Source: Sphingosinicella sp. CPCC 101087 (lineage in GTDB: Bacteria; Pseudomonadota; Alphaproteobacteria; Sphingomonadales; Sphingomonadaceae). From it: 64,000 nt of DNA. The stretch is taken from NCBI RefSeq assembly GCF_004151485.1, contig NZ_SBFF01000009.1:1-64000 (forward strand), written 5' to 3'. This document shows, one piece after another, positions 35,469 through 44,005 of this stretch. The stretch's first letter is position 1; the number at the start of each line of letters is the position of its first letter. The position numbers and the translations under genes were made by a program. The notes beneath the pieces were generated by a model, which had not been told where the DNA came from, did no database searches, and saw nothing but the letters and a program-made list of their open reading frames with translations.

Positions 35469-38182
35469 GGCATCAGCACCAGAGTGTCGAGGGGTCCGGG
35501 GTCGAGCGACAGCAGCTCGGCGCCCCGCAAGGCGCCGTTCGGCTCGCGCCGCGGCGGATCGGCGTGCAGGCGCGCGGCATTGCCGCCGCCGGACTCCGCG
35601 CGATAGAGCGCCGTCAGGCGCGCCGCGACCACGCCGGAGACGCCATGCACCGCGGCGAGCACCTCGCTCGCCGCCACCGGCTGGGCAAAGCCGCGCCTTT
35701 CGAAGCCGAAGTCGGCACGCAGCGCCGCCTCGACCGCGCTCAGCACGTCGTCGGCGACGAAGGCGGCATCGGCCTTCACGGCCAGCCCGACGCGGAAATG
35801 CACCGGAACATGGTCGCCGACGTGGAACCGGGCATAAGGATCGCCGGCCCCGGCGACCGCCGCCGTCAGCGCGGAGCGGATGGTTCCGGGGTCCGGAATC
35901 GGATCGCCCCCTTCGGCCGCCGCCGTGACGAAGACGAGCTCGCCGACGCCGTCCCAGATCGGCACCGCCAGCGCCTTGGCGATGCCGGCATAAGCCCGCA
36001 CGAAATCCTCATAGTCGAGCAGCGAGACGGTGCGGTCGAGCGTGCGCACCTGGACGGGCGCGCTCTGCCGGATCGCATCGCCCGCCTCCGCATCGGCTCC
36101 GCCCTCGGCGGGAAGCGGGTTGTCGACGCCGACCAGCCCGAGCGGGCGGGTCGTGGGCTGGTTGAGCTGGTGCGCCCGCACCCGGCCCTCCAGGCCGAGT
36201 CCCTTGCGATACTCGCACCGGACATTGTCGATTCCGGTCGGAAGGCGGGCGCCGGTGATCCCGTCGCCGAACGTGATGATGCTATGGCCTTCGGCATCGA
36301 TGCGGGTGACATAGATGCGCTCCTGCGGGCCATGACCAAGCAAGGTCGGGACCTCGGTCCACAACATGTCGTTGACGCGGACCTTCAAGGTGGGCGCGGC
36401 CCCGCCGGGCACGGGCGCGGTGAGGTGGGTCTGCGGCGCCTGCCGCGTGCGGAAGGTCTGGAAAGCGACGCGGCTGTCGCCGCCGCCGAGCACTTCGAAC
36501 ACGCTCTCGCCATGGGTCGCCTCGGCGACGTTCGCATTGATCCGGACGGATCTGCGCAGCAGCGCATCGGTCAGCGCCGGCGTGATCCTGCTTCGCGTGC
36601 CTCCGCCCGGCGCGAAGACATGCTCGACCTCCGCCAGGGCAACGGCCCGCGCGGCGGGCTCGGCGCCACCCCCGGAGAGGCCGCCGCTCAACAGGACCGG
36701 CCGGCCCGGCTCCAGGCCGGGATACCAGCCGTCCAATTCGATGGGGCTCGCATTGCCGTCGATCACCGCGTCGGCGATCGGCTCCTCCGCCAGCGTCAGC
36801 AGCTCGCTCTCGACATAGGCGCTGGCGGTGCGGATCTTGAAGCTGGAGAAGCCCGTGCTGGCATGCAGCGTCAGGCGCGTGCACTTGCCCGAGACGGTGA
36901 ACTCGCTTTTGGTCAGCTCGGTGGCCGCGTCGATCTGGTAGAGGCTCCAGGTGGAGCCGTCGCGAAGCACGACGTAGCTGTCGGTGTCCGCTCCGTCATA
37001 GACGGCGTCGAGATAGACGTTGCTGCCGCCGTCGCTCAGCAGCGTCAGGTCGCCGGTATCCGCCCACTGCGCCTCGGTCTTTCCCTTGAACGGGCCTGGG
37101 ATGATTTCGTCGATGACGACGTCGCCATTCTCCTCGATCTCATAGGTGATGGTGTCGCCGATCAGCGATTGCGGAAGCGTCTTCAGCCGGGGCGCGGCAT
37201 GGCCGAAGATGGCGGCGCGCCGGCGGAAGACGAGCACCTGCCGCGGCGGCGCGGGGAGGTCGCGATAGGGCCCGAACAGCGCCGCCTCATCCACGCCCGC
37301 GTCGGTGATCAGCTTGGTGACATCTCCGGCGCTGAGCGTCTGACCCAGCACCGATTGCGCGACCGGCGTTAGCGAGACGGCGGGCGTCGCCGGCGTCGGA
37401 TCGATGCTGGGAGCGGGTGACGGAGCGCCGCCGACCCGCTCGATCCTGACCTCGGTCATGTCCACCGATGCGGGATCCGCGGCACGGTCGGCCGGAAGCA
37501 CCTTCACCCGCCTGACCAGCGCGAACACGCTCTGGCCGTCGTCGGCGCGGTACCACAGGCCGTCACCCGGCCTGACTCCGGTGGCGGCGCCCGCCAGCAG
37601 CAGCCGCGTCTGCGTCGCCGGCAGCGGGTGCGGCCGGGTCAGCCGAGGGCGGATGCCGTTCCACTCCGGACGGGCGACGATGCCCGACAGGGTCTCGAAC
37701 GTCACCGGCATCTCGTCCTCGCCGGGCGTGCTCATCACCTTGGCGCCGGCCTTGATCTCCACCGAGGCGGGCGCGCCGGGCGCATCGCTCATGGCGAAGG
37801 CGAGCCGTGCGCCGGCCGCAACGCCGGGGCTCGGGCGATAGCCGATCAGCCGGGTCAGCTCGCGCAACGACTGGGGCTCCACCGCCGTCGCGACCAGCGC
37901 TTCGTTCGCCAGCCGCTCGGAATAGAAAGCGAGGATATCGCCCACGACCGACCAGGCATCGACCAGCGCGATCGAGAAGTCGTCCGTCTCCCGGGTGCGC
38001 AACTCCGATAGCTTGCCCAGCGCCGAGGAGCTGAGCAGGGCCTGCTGGGTCCGCCGGAAGCTCCCATAATCCCCGATCCGCACATCGACCGAGGGCAGAC
38101 CGGGCCTGTTGTCCGGCTGGCGCGGCGCCTCGGCGGTCACGCCGGCGCAGCCGCGGCAGGCCTGATCGAGAACGGTGGCCAT
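35465..38182 (-). CDS. eCIS baseplate J-like protein (second copy, Pvc12-like)
   Basis: At 905 residues this is one of two long baseplate proteins in the operon. Visible features are the eCIS baseplate pattern SIALVDAWSVVGDILAFYSERLANEALVA, a J-like core with HSIITFGDGITGARLPTG, and the segment VRTLDRTVSLLDYEDFVRAY that is typical of gp6/J wedge proteins. A CRGC motif lies near the N-terminus. It follows the other J-like gene by 8 bases. The two proteins probably form the wedge ring around the hub, as gp6/gp7 do in T4. Confidence 0.83.
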   Translation of the reverse strand: MATVLDQACRGCAGVTAEAPRQPDNRPGLPSVDVRIGDYGSFRRTQQALLSSSALGKLSELRTRETDDFSIALVDAWSVVGDILAFYSERLANEALVATAVEPQSLRELTRLIGYRPSPGVAAGARLAFAMSDAPGAPASVEIKAGAKVMSTPGEDEMPVTFETLSGIVARPEWNGIRPRLTRPHPLPATQTRLLLAGAATGVRPGDGLWYRADDGQSVFALVRRVKVLPADRAADPASVDMTEVRIERVGGAPSPAPSIDPTPATPAVSLTPVAQSVLGQTLSAGDVTKLITDAGVDEAALFGPYRDLPAPPRQVLVFRRRAAIFGHAAPRLKTLPQSLIGDTITYEIEENGDVVIDEIIPGPFKGKTEAQWADTGDLTLLSDGGSNVYLDAVYDGADTDSYVVLRDGSTWSLYQIDAATELTKSEFTVSGKCTRLTLHASTGFSSFKIRTASAYVESELLTLAEEPIADAVIDGNASPIELDGWYPGLEPGRPVLLSGGLSGGGAEPAARAVALAEVEHVFAPGGGTRSRITPALTDALLRRSVRINANVAEATHGESVFEVLGGGDSRVAFQTFRTRQAPQTHLTAPVPGGAAPTLKVRVNDMLWTEVPTLLGHGPQERIYVTRIDAEGHSIITFGDGITGARLPTGIDNVRCEYRKGLGLEGRVRAHQLNQPTTRPLGLVGVDNPLPAEGGADAEAGDAIRQSAPVQVRTLDRTVSLLDYEDFVRAYAGIAKALAVPIWDGVGELVFVTAAAEGGDPIPDPGTIRSALTAAVAGAGDPYARFHVGDHVPVHFRVGLAVKADAAFVADDVLSAVEAALRADFGFERRGFAQPVAASEVLAAVHGVSGVVAARLTALYRAESGGGNAARLHADPPRREPNGALRGAELLSLDPGPLDTLVLMP

Positions 38183-38190
38183 TCCGCCTC

Positions 38191-40680
38191 CTACTTTCCG
38201 CCCCGGAGGACGAGGCGGAACTCGCCCCGCTCGGGAAAATTGGGATCGCTGTCCAGCCGCGGCACCTCGAGACGGTCGAAGGCGAGCTGGCCGGCGGCGA
38301 TGCCGTCGCTGAGCGGCTCCCCGAGCCGTCGGAACGCGATTGCCTCGACAGAGGCGACGCCGGGCACAGCCTGAGCCGCGGCGATCAGGGCGCTGAGATA
38401 GACCGTCTCGCCGAAGCTGAGCCGGTCCGGGTGGAACAGGCTCAGACTGCCGTCGGGCAGGCGCCGGTTACTGAATCGTTCGGCCAGCGCGACCGCGACG
38501 CCGGACCGGAAATATTCCGGCCTGACGCAGACGGCGAGCTCCAGCTCGAGCGCGACGTCCCGCGGCTGGTCCACCGCCAGGTCGCGCCCGGCGAGACGGT
38601 AGGGTTCGAGGAAATCGCGCACGTGCCCGGCAAATTCGGCATCGACCGGCAGACCGCCCACGCGATCCGGCGTCACGAATATCGTGTGCCAGCTGCCGGT
38701 GTGGCGCCAAGTGGCGCGCGAAGCCTGCAGCTCGCCCATGCGCAGCGGGACCTTCGTATAATCATCGCGGGTGACCACCCGCTCCTGCGTCCGAAAGGCG
38801 AAGGGCGCGCGCTGCCGGACGCTCTCGATCGTCTCGGCATCGGCGCCGCCGGTCGCGGCAAGGGGATTGCGGACGACAATGATCTCGGGCGCGTCGAGCC
38901 GGACATGGACGAGCGTGTCCCGCCCGATATTGCCCGCCTTGCCGTTGCCGAACCGATAGTCCGCGGCGAAGCTGGTCCCGGCATCCGGCCGCTGGCCGTG
39001 CACGTCGTCGCCGAAGCGCAGATAGGCGGTGCCGCCATGCTCGACCTCGGCGACGAAATGGGTGTCGAACGCGCCGCTGTTGAGCAGGTCGAGCCGCGGC
39101 GTCCATTCGGCCACGTTCGGGCCGAGCGCGCTCGCAAGGCGCATTCGGGAAGGCAGGATCGTGCCCGAAGGGGCCAGCATCGCCGTCGCCGCGGCGGCCG
39201 GATCGATCGCACAAGCCTGGGTCAGCGGCTCGTTTCGGAGGCTCGGCCTGAACCGGGGCGCGATCTGCCGAAGGTCGGTTGGTGCGCAGGGATCCCCGCC
39301 GCAGGGCCCGGCCCAGGCAAGATCGGCGGCGGGAACGAGGCCCAACGCTTCGTCTCGCACCGTCCGTCCATGATCGGCCAGCACGATGTTTCCACGGGCG
39401 ACGCTCACTTCGGGCACGGTGGTGGCGCCGAAAGCCTCGTCGGTGACGGTCGAAATGCAGAGGGCAAAAGGCAAGGCATCTTCCGCGCGCCACTCAATCT
39501 CCGTCACCGGCGCGCCGGTCACCGGATCCGTGCGGGGGGCGGCGCCGTCTAGCGCGTCGACCGACACGAGCCGCACCGGGTGGCGCTTGGCAGGATCGGC
39601 GTCGGCTTCGTTCCCGGTGCGAGGCCCGACCACCTCCTCGAAGATCAGGACCTCGCCGACGCGCAGATCGGGAAAATGGCCCGCGAGCGTCGCGCGGGTC
39701 GACCCCGCCGGCAGCATGCAGCGTGAATCGCTCCAGCCATAGAAGGGCATGCGGCCGTGCGCCGCGAACAGGGCCTCGACCGCCTCCATCGCCTCGAAGA
39801 CCGCGCTTGCCTGATCGAGCAGCGCCGGATCCGCCCCGATCGTGGCGCTCGGGCCGCCGAGCCGGGTGGTGAAGGCGGTGCCGATCGGCACCGCCGGAGG
39901 ATCGCCGGGATTGAGCGGCCGCACGTCCGCGCTGACGCCGATATGGACGAAGGTGCGCGCGTTGACACCGTCGCTCATCCGATAATCGACGAGACGGGCC
40001 AGCCGGCGCACAGACGCGCGCCGCCTCGCACGGCCGAGAAATGCTTCGGTATGCGCGTCCTCCTGGCGCCAGCTGAGGTCGTCCGCTGCATAAGCCAGCA
40101 GCTCGACCAAAGTGACGCCGAGATCCGACGGGTTGCGCTCGGTCCAGTTCGGAATCGTCGCCGCCATCCGGTCGAGCATCACCCGGCGGAAACTCTCATA
40201 ATCCCTGGCCAGATAATCGATGGCCGGCGTCTCTTCGGTCGGACAGGGGCAGATCCAGCGCGGACGGCAGTCGAAGGCGCTCGGGCATTCCGCCTTGAAC
40301 GAGAATTCGACGCTGGCGAGCTGCGGGTCGAACCCCTGCGGCGGCGACGGATCGACCGCGCTGGCGACGAGCGTCAGCCGGTATCCGGAAAAGTCGCCGG
40401 CCTGATCGACCTCCACTTCGACGACGTTGGCCTGCCCTCCGGCCGCCATCATGACGGCGGTGGCGCGAATATCGCGGATGCGGACTCCGCCCTCGATGAG
40501 GATGTTGGCGGGCGTGAAAACGAGCGGAGCCGGATCGCGGATCAAGTGGATCTGGATGATTCGCTGCCGCAGCGCATCGCTGGGCGCGTCCAGGTCGACG
40601 ATCTCGACGAAGTCGATACCGTTCAACGAGCTTGCCGCGGTGGCGGAGCGGCGCAATGTGTCGCAGCAGAAGTAGATCAT
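38191..40680 (-). CDS. eCIS baseplate J-like protein (first copy, Pvc11-like)
   Basis: The ATG at 40680 overlaps the gp25 gene stop, giving 829 residues (MIYFCCDTLRRSATAASSLN). Family stretches: YLARDYESFRRVMLDRMAA, NWTERNPSDLGVTLVELLAY, RRASVRRLARLVDYRMSDG, AYLRFGDDVHGQRPDAGTSF and RTQERVVTRDDYTKVPLR. These are the hallmarks of the large putative baseplate assembly proteins in eCIS and related phage-tail-like clusters. It is expected to be a wedge component next to gp25. Confidence 0.85.
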   Translation of the reverse strand: MIYFCCDTLRRSATAASSLNGIDFVEIVDLDAPSDALRQRIIQIHLIRDPAPLVFTPANILIEGGVRIRDIRATAVMMAAGGQANVVEVEVDQAGDFSGYRLTLVASAVDPSPPQGFDPQLASVEFSFKAECPSAFDCRPRWICPCPTEETPAIDYLARDYESFRRVMLDRMAATIPNWTERNPSDLGVTLVELLAYAADDLSWRQEDAHTEAFLGRARRRASVRRLARLVDYRMSDGVNARTFVHIGVSADVRPLNPGDPPAVPIGTAFTTRLGGPSATIGADPALLDQASAVFEAMEAVEALFAAHGRMPFYGWSDSRCMLPAGSTRATLAGHFPDLRVGEVLIFEEVVGPRTGNEADADPAKRHPVRLVSVDALDGAAPRTDPVTGAPVTEIEWRAEDALPFALCISTVTDEAFGATTVPEVSVARGNIVLADHGRTVRDEALGLVPAADLAWAGPCGGDPCAPTDLRQIAPRFRPSLRNEPLTQACAIDPAAAATAMLAPSGTILPSRMRLASALGPNVAEWTPRLDLLNSGAFDTHFVAEVEHGGTAYLRFGDDVHGQRPDAGTSFAADYRFGNGKAGNIGRDTLVHVRLDAPEIIVVRNPLAATGGADAETIESVRQRAPFAFRTQERVVTRDDYTKVPLRMGELQASRATWRHTGSWHTIFVTPDRVGGLPVDAEFAGHVRDFLEPYRLAGRDLAVDQPRDVALELELAVCVRPEYFRSGVAVALAERFSNRRLPDGSLSLFHPDRLSFGETVYLSALIAAAQAVPGVASVEAIAFRRLGEPLSDGIAAGQLAFDRLEVPRLDSDPNFPERGEFRLVLRGGK

Positions 40681-41045
40681 GTCGCGACGCTCCGGCTGAA
40701 GCTGTCGACCCGCGCCTCGCCGGTCTCGCGCAGGACGTAGCGGACCGTCACCTCGATAGAGCCCTCGCCCGCCAGCACGCTGACCTCCTGCGGCTCGATC
40801 TCGTCGCTCAGCCATTGCTGGAGCGCCGACTGGACGATCATCTGGGTCGCGGCGGCGAGGTTGGTGCTCGCGGGTCCGAACAGCAGAGCCATCAGCCCGG
40901 TGCCGAAATCGGGCCGCATGACCCGCTCACCGGGCGCGGTGAAGAGCAGCTGCTCGATCAGCTCGCGGACATGGGCCGCGCGGTCGGCCGCGCCGGCAGT
41001 GCGGCCGCGCCCGTCGAAGCGATAGGGATAGCCGACTTCGGTCAT
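40677..41045 (-). CDS. eCIS baseplate wedge protein, gp25-like (Pvc9-like)
   Basis: The 122-residue protein has the gp25/TssE signature: HVRELIEQLLFTAPGERVMR followed by PDFGTGLMALLFGP, containing the conserved EQLLFT...GER...PDFG arrangement found in T4 gp25, Pvc9 and Afp9. Four-base overlaps join it to both neighbours. In known systems this protein seeds sheath assembly at the baseplate. Confidence 0.93.
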   Translation of the reverse strand: MTEVGYPYRFDGRGRTAGAADRAAHVRELIEQLLFTAPGERVMRPDFGTGLMALLFGPASTNLAAATQMIVQSALQQWLSDEIEPQEVSVLAGEGSIEVTVRYVLRETGEARVDSFSRSVAT

Positions 41046-41365
41046 GTCGCGATCGCCCTCGGTTGCACCACGGTGGGGATGAGCGGCGTGCCGGTCGGCG
41101 CGCAGATCGCCTGGCTGTCCATCAGCAGCAATGGCTGACCCATCGCCAGCACGCGCAGCGCCGACGTGACGAACTGGGCCGTGACGCACGGCCCGTTGGC
41201 GGCGGGCGGCGGCGGAAGGGCGCAGCCGGCGACGAGCCACGGCGCCGGGAGGGTCGCCACCGGCTGGCCGCTGACCAGAACCCGCGGCACGGTGACGCTC
41301 GGCGTCCCCTGGCCGGCATGGGCGCAAAGCACGGTCGCGCCGAGATGGAGGATCGGCCCGGGCAT
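41042..41365 (-). CDS. eCIS spike-tip protein, PAAR-like (Pvc10-like)
   Basis: The 107-residue protein begins MPGPILHLGATVLCAHAGQG and is rich in Gly, Pro and short hydrophobic beta segments with His/Cys residues suited to metal binding, as in PAAR-repeat cone proteins that sharpen VgrG spikes. The classical PAAR motif is not clearly repeated, so this is a family-level call helped by position directly after the OB-fold spike gene, with which it overlaps by one base. Confidence 0.75.
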   Translation of the reverse strand: MPGPILHLGATVLCAHAGQGTPSVTVPRVLVSGQPVATLPAPWLVAGCALPPPPAANGPCVTAQFVTSALRVLAMGQPLLLMDSQAICAPTGTPLIPTVVQPRAIAT

Positions 41366-41886
41366 CAGGTCACCGTCAGCGCGCCGACATTGATGTCGAC
41401 GGTGGGGCCGACCATCGAAATCTGCGCGCCCTTGCCATTGTTGATGATGATCCCGACGTCGCTGACCGAGATGGTCGCGCCGGTCGTGCTCTGGAGGACG
41501 ATCCCGCCGACCCCCATCGGTCCCAGCCCGTCCGAAACGACGATGCCGTTCTTGAGCGGCGTCGAGATGGCGAAAGCCGGCGTGGGCGGCGGCGCCGTCA
41601 GCGCCAGGGCGGGAACTTCCGCAGCCGTGCCCCAGAACCCGCCGACCCAGATCGGATAATCGGGATCGCCCTGCTCGAACTCGACCCAGACTCCGGAACC
41701 GGGAATCGGCACGGCAAAGGTGCCCGTCTGGATTCCGGCCACCGAAACGCAGGGCATCGCCCAGCTCGACAGCATCACGCCGGAAACTGCCGGGACCATC
41801 ACCTGGATGCGCCCGATCATCATGGGATCGACATTGTTGACGACCGTGCCGCGATACTTGCCGAGAAAAGGAGGCCGCGAACTCAT
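41365..41886 (-). CDS. eCIS spike protein, gp5/VgrG-like OB-fold part (C-terminal part of Pvc8)
   Basis: This 173-residue protein contains the gp5-type OB fold (KYRGTVVNNVDPMMIGRIQV, WAMPCVSVAG, VPIPGSGVWVEFEQGDPDYP, WVGGFWG) followed by a short beta-helix-like needle region (GGIVLQSTTGATISVSDVG). In most eCIS these domains are fused behind a gpD-like hub domain in one protein; here they are a separate gene whose ATG overlaps the hub gene stop. It would form the puncturing spike. Confidence 0.85.
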   Translation of the reverse strand: MSSRPPFLGKYRGTVVNNVDPMMIGRIQVMVPAVSGVMLSSWAMPCVSVAGIQTGTFAVPIPGSGVWVEFEQGDPDYPIWVGGFWGTAAEVPALALTAPPPTPAFAISTPLKNGIVVSDGLGPMGVGGIVLQSTTGATISVSDVGIIINNGKGAQISMVGPTVDINVGALTVT

Positions 41887-43013
41887 GCCGCAATCCTGTC
41901 GGCGGTCGAAAGCAGGCCGTTCCGGCTCAGCTCGAACGCCTGCTTGAATTCGCCGCGCGCGATGATGCTCTTGACGGAATCGACATAATAGAGGCCGTCG
42001 AAGGCCTTGCCGGCCCCACGGACGCCGACCAGCTTGCGCGGTTCGAGCAGCCGGCCACAGCTGCGCACGTCGAGCGTGCCCCTGCCGGTGACCACCTTGC
42101 CTGACGCCTGCGCCGCCTTCGCCATGCCGACGATCACGCCCTGCAGCGGATTGTATTTGGCGGTCTCGGTGATCGGTTCGATTCGGAGCGGCAGCGCCGG
42201 GATCGCACCCAAGGGCGGGCTCAACGGCGTGATGTCGGGGACCGGTATCGGAATCGGAACCTTGGTCTGCTGGTTGTGGATGTAGACGATCGGCAGCACC
42301 GCCTTCGAGGCATCGTAAGAGAAGCTCAGATCCTCGACCGTGCTGCGCGCATCGAAGTCGAGGCTGAGGGCGGGCTGCTCGCGCCCAACCTTTATCTCCG
42401 GTCCCCAATAGCCGAAGCTGGTCCCGACCTCGGGGCCCGGCTCCATGTAAAAGACGTAGCCGACCCGATCGGCGAGTGCCTGGATGTATCCCAGGTCCTT
42501 GCCCTTGTGGGTGGGAATGCTCTCGATCGGAATGGGGACGTCGAGCAGAATGCTCGGGATCACCTTCGGAATGATGCCGAGAAACGCATATTTGGCGAGG
42601 ATCAGCGCCACCCGGGCGAAATCGGGCATAGCCGGATAGGGAATGCCGCTGAAGTCGATGAGGTCGAGGATGCGGGAGAGATCCTCGCCGATGATCGTCA
42701 GCGAGGCGGTGCCGGGGCGGGCGCCGCGCCCGGTTTCGTGATGGGTCATCACGCCGTCGATCAGTATCTGGCGCCGGCCGCCGATCACGACGGCGATGAC
42801 GACCCTGACGATGGGGACCGAGACGCCTCCGGAAAGGAGGAACAAGGTGTGAAGCGGCGAGCGGGTCGAGATGTCGAACACCAGCTCGAAGACGCTCGGC
42901 CCGCTGCCCGCCGTCGTCACCGTCACCGATTGCAGGGCGTCGAGCACGTCCTTCGACACCGGCAACGGGACCGCCGGGCCGATATAGAGTTCGAGGTCGG
43001 TCTTCTCAGGCAC
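41883..43013 (-). CDS. eCIS hub protein, phage late-control-D-like (N-terminal part of Pvc8)
   Basis: The 376-residue protein starts at GTG 43013, overlapping the LysM gene by 8 bases, with GGGAG eight bases upstream. It resembles gpD/gp27-type hub proteins: an early MxxHH-type module (LIDGVMTHHETGRGARPGTA), LTIIGEDLSRIL, HKGKDLGYIQALADRVGYVF and a closing GLYYVDSVKSIIARGEFKQAFELSRNG, which is typical of the D-protein fold. It should trimerise at the tube end and join the OB-fold spike encoded next. Confidence 0.85.
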   Translation of the reverse strand: MPEKTDLELYIGPAVPLPVSKDVLDALQSVTVTTAGSGPSVFELVFDISTRSPLHTLFLLSGGVSVPIVRVVIAVVIGGRRQILIDGVMTHHETGRGARPGTASLTIIGEDLSRILDLIDFSGIPYPAMPDFARVALILAKYAFLGIIPKVIPSILLDVPIPIESIPTHKGKDLGYIQALADRVGYVFYMEPGPEVGTSFGYWGPEIKVGREQPALSLDFDARSTVEDLSFSYDASKAVLPIVYIHNQQTKVPIPIPVPDITPLSPPLGAIPALPLRIEPITETAKYNPLQGVIVGMAKAAQASGKVVTGRGTLDVRSCGRLLEPRKLVGVRGAGKAFDGLYYVDSVKSIIARGEFKQAFELSRNGLLSTADRIAA

Positions 43014-43362
43014 CGGATTTGCTCCCGCCGGCGCGGGTGACCGCGACGTGGAGCGTGTCGCCCGGCCGCGCGGTCAGAGAGGGGGCGTCGAGCAGGTTGG
43101 CGTCGCACAGCCGCCACATCTGGGTGGGATCGCCGAACTGACGCGCCGCCACATGGTCGGCGCGCTCTCCCGGCGCGACGCGGTGCCGCCCCACGACGTC
43201 GAGGTCGGAAGGCTGCGGCGCGAACCGCCGCTTGAGATAGACCCGTGTCTCCCCGTTCGGCAGCAGGAGCAGGTTGACGCCGAGCCCGTGATAGCGGCTG
43301 TTCGGCGAAAAGGCGCTGGCCTCGAGTCCCGGCGCGGCGAGCATGGCGGCTATGTCGGTCAT
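43006..43362 (-). CDS. eCIS small baseplate protein with LysM / tail-X-like domain
   Basis: This 118-residue protein has a C-terminal segment (RHRVAPGERADHVAARQFGD, TQMWRLCDANLLDAPSLTAR, GDTLHV) matching the LysM/tail-X pattern used to stabilise the hub in phage tails and in Pvc7. The N-terminal half contains NSRYHGLG and YLKRRFAPQP. It overlaps both neighbours. Together with the preceding gene it probably corresponds to a split Pvc7. Confidence 0.75.
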   Translation of the reverse strand: MTDIAAMLAAPGLEASAFSPNSRYHGLGVNLLLLPNGETRVYLKRRFAPQPSDLDVVGRHRVAPGERADHVAARQFGDPTQMWRLCDANLLDAPSLTARPGDTLHVAVTRAGGSKSGA

Positions 43363-44003
43363 GGCAAGGCTCCGATGCCCAGAGTCTCCAGGCCGGCGGT
43401 CGGAAACCTGCTCGCGAGCTGCTCCTTAACGACCAGGTGATTGAGGAAGATCTGTCCGCCCTTCGCGGCAAATCCGAGGTCGTCGACGGTCAACACGCGC
43501 AGGCCGAGAGTGATCGTGGCTCGGATCGGGTTGAGCGCCGGATCGAACGCTTCCTCATTGATCGACAGCTCGCCGATCCGCACGGGCACCACCCGGTTCT
43601 TGCCCCAGACGAACAGCGTCAGCGGCTGCTGCATCGGGAGGATCTCGAGCACGCCGCGCTGTGCCTGACGGTCGACCTCGAGAAGCTGCCCGCTTTCCGG
43701 CGAGGCGAGCAGTTCGAGTGCCGCCAGGTGGCTGGCAATGCCGCTCGATCCCGCCAGGCTGTCGCCATTCTCGAGCGCGTCGGTGGCATCGATCACCGCT
43801 TCGAGCGAGATGGTCTCGACGGCCGGCCCGGTGAGCCTCAGGGCCTCGGACCGGTCCGCCTGCTCGCCGAGAGTCTTCAGCTGGAAGGCCCGACTGAGCC
43901 GCGTCGGATTGATCTGCATCGGAATGACGCGCCTCAGCGCGCCTGTCGTGGGGTCGGCCACGACGAGGCCGGCCTTGGTGATGCGGGGCGCCGTGCTCAG
44001 CAT
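43359..44003 (-). CDS. eCIS baseplate protein resembling the N-terminal part of Pvc7
   Basis: The 214-residue protein has a short INPTR motif (IPMQINPTRLSRAFQ) like the FNPxxY segment of Pvc7/Afp7, and a later block TLFVWGKNRVVPVRIGELSI, FDPALNPIRATITLGLRVL that recurs in these tail-like clusters. It lacks the LysM domain, which is encoded by the following gene. The longer upstream frame overlaps the DUF4157 gene and is rejected; the ATG at 44003 lies 2 bases after its stop. Confidence 0.7.
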   Translation of the reverse strand: MLSTAPRITKAGLVVADPTTGALRRVIPMQINPTRLSRAFQLKTLGEQADRSEALRLTGPAVETISLEAVIDATDALENGDSLAGSSGIASHLAALELLASPESGQLLEVDRQAQRGVLEILPMQQPLTLFVWGKNRVVPVRIGELSINEEAFDPALNPIRATITLGLRVLTVDDLGFAAKGGQIFLNHLVVKEQLASRFPTAGLETLGIGALP

Positions 44004-44005
44004 CG

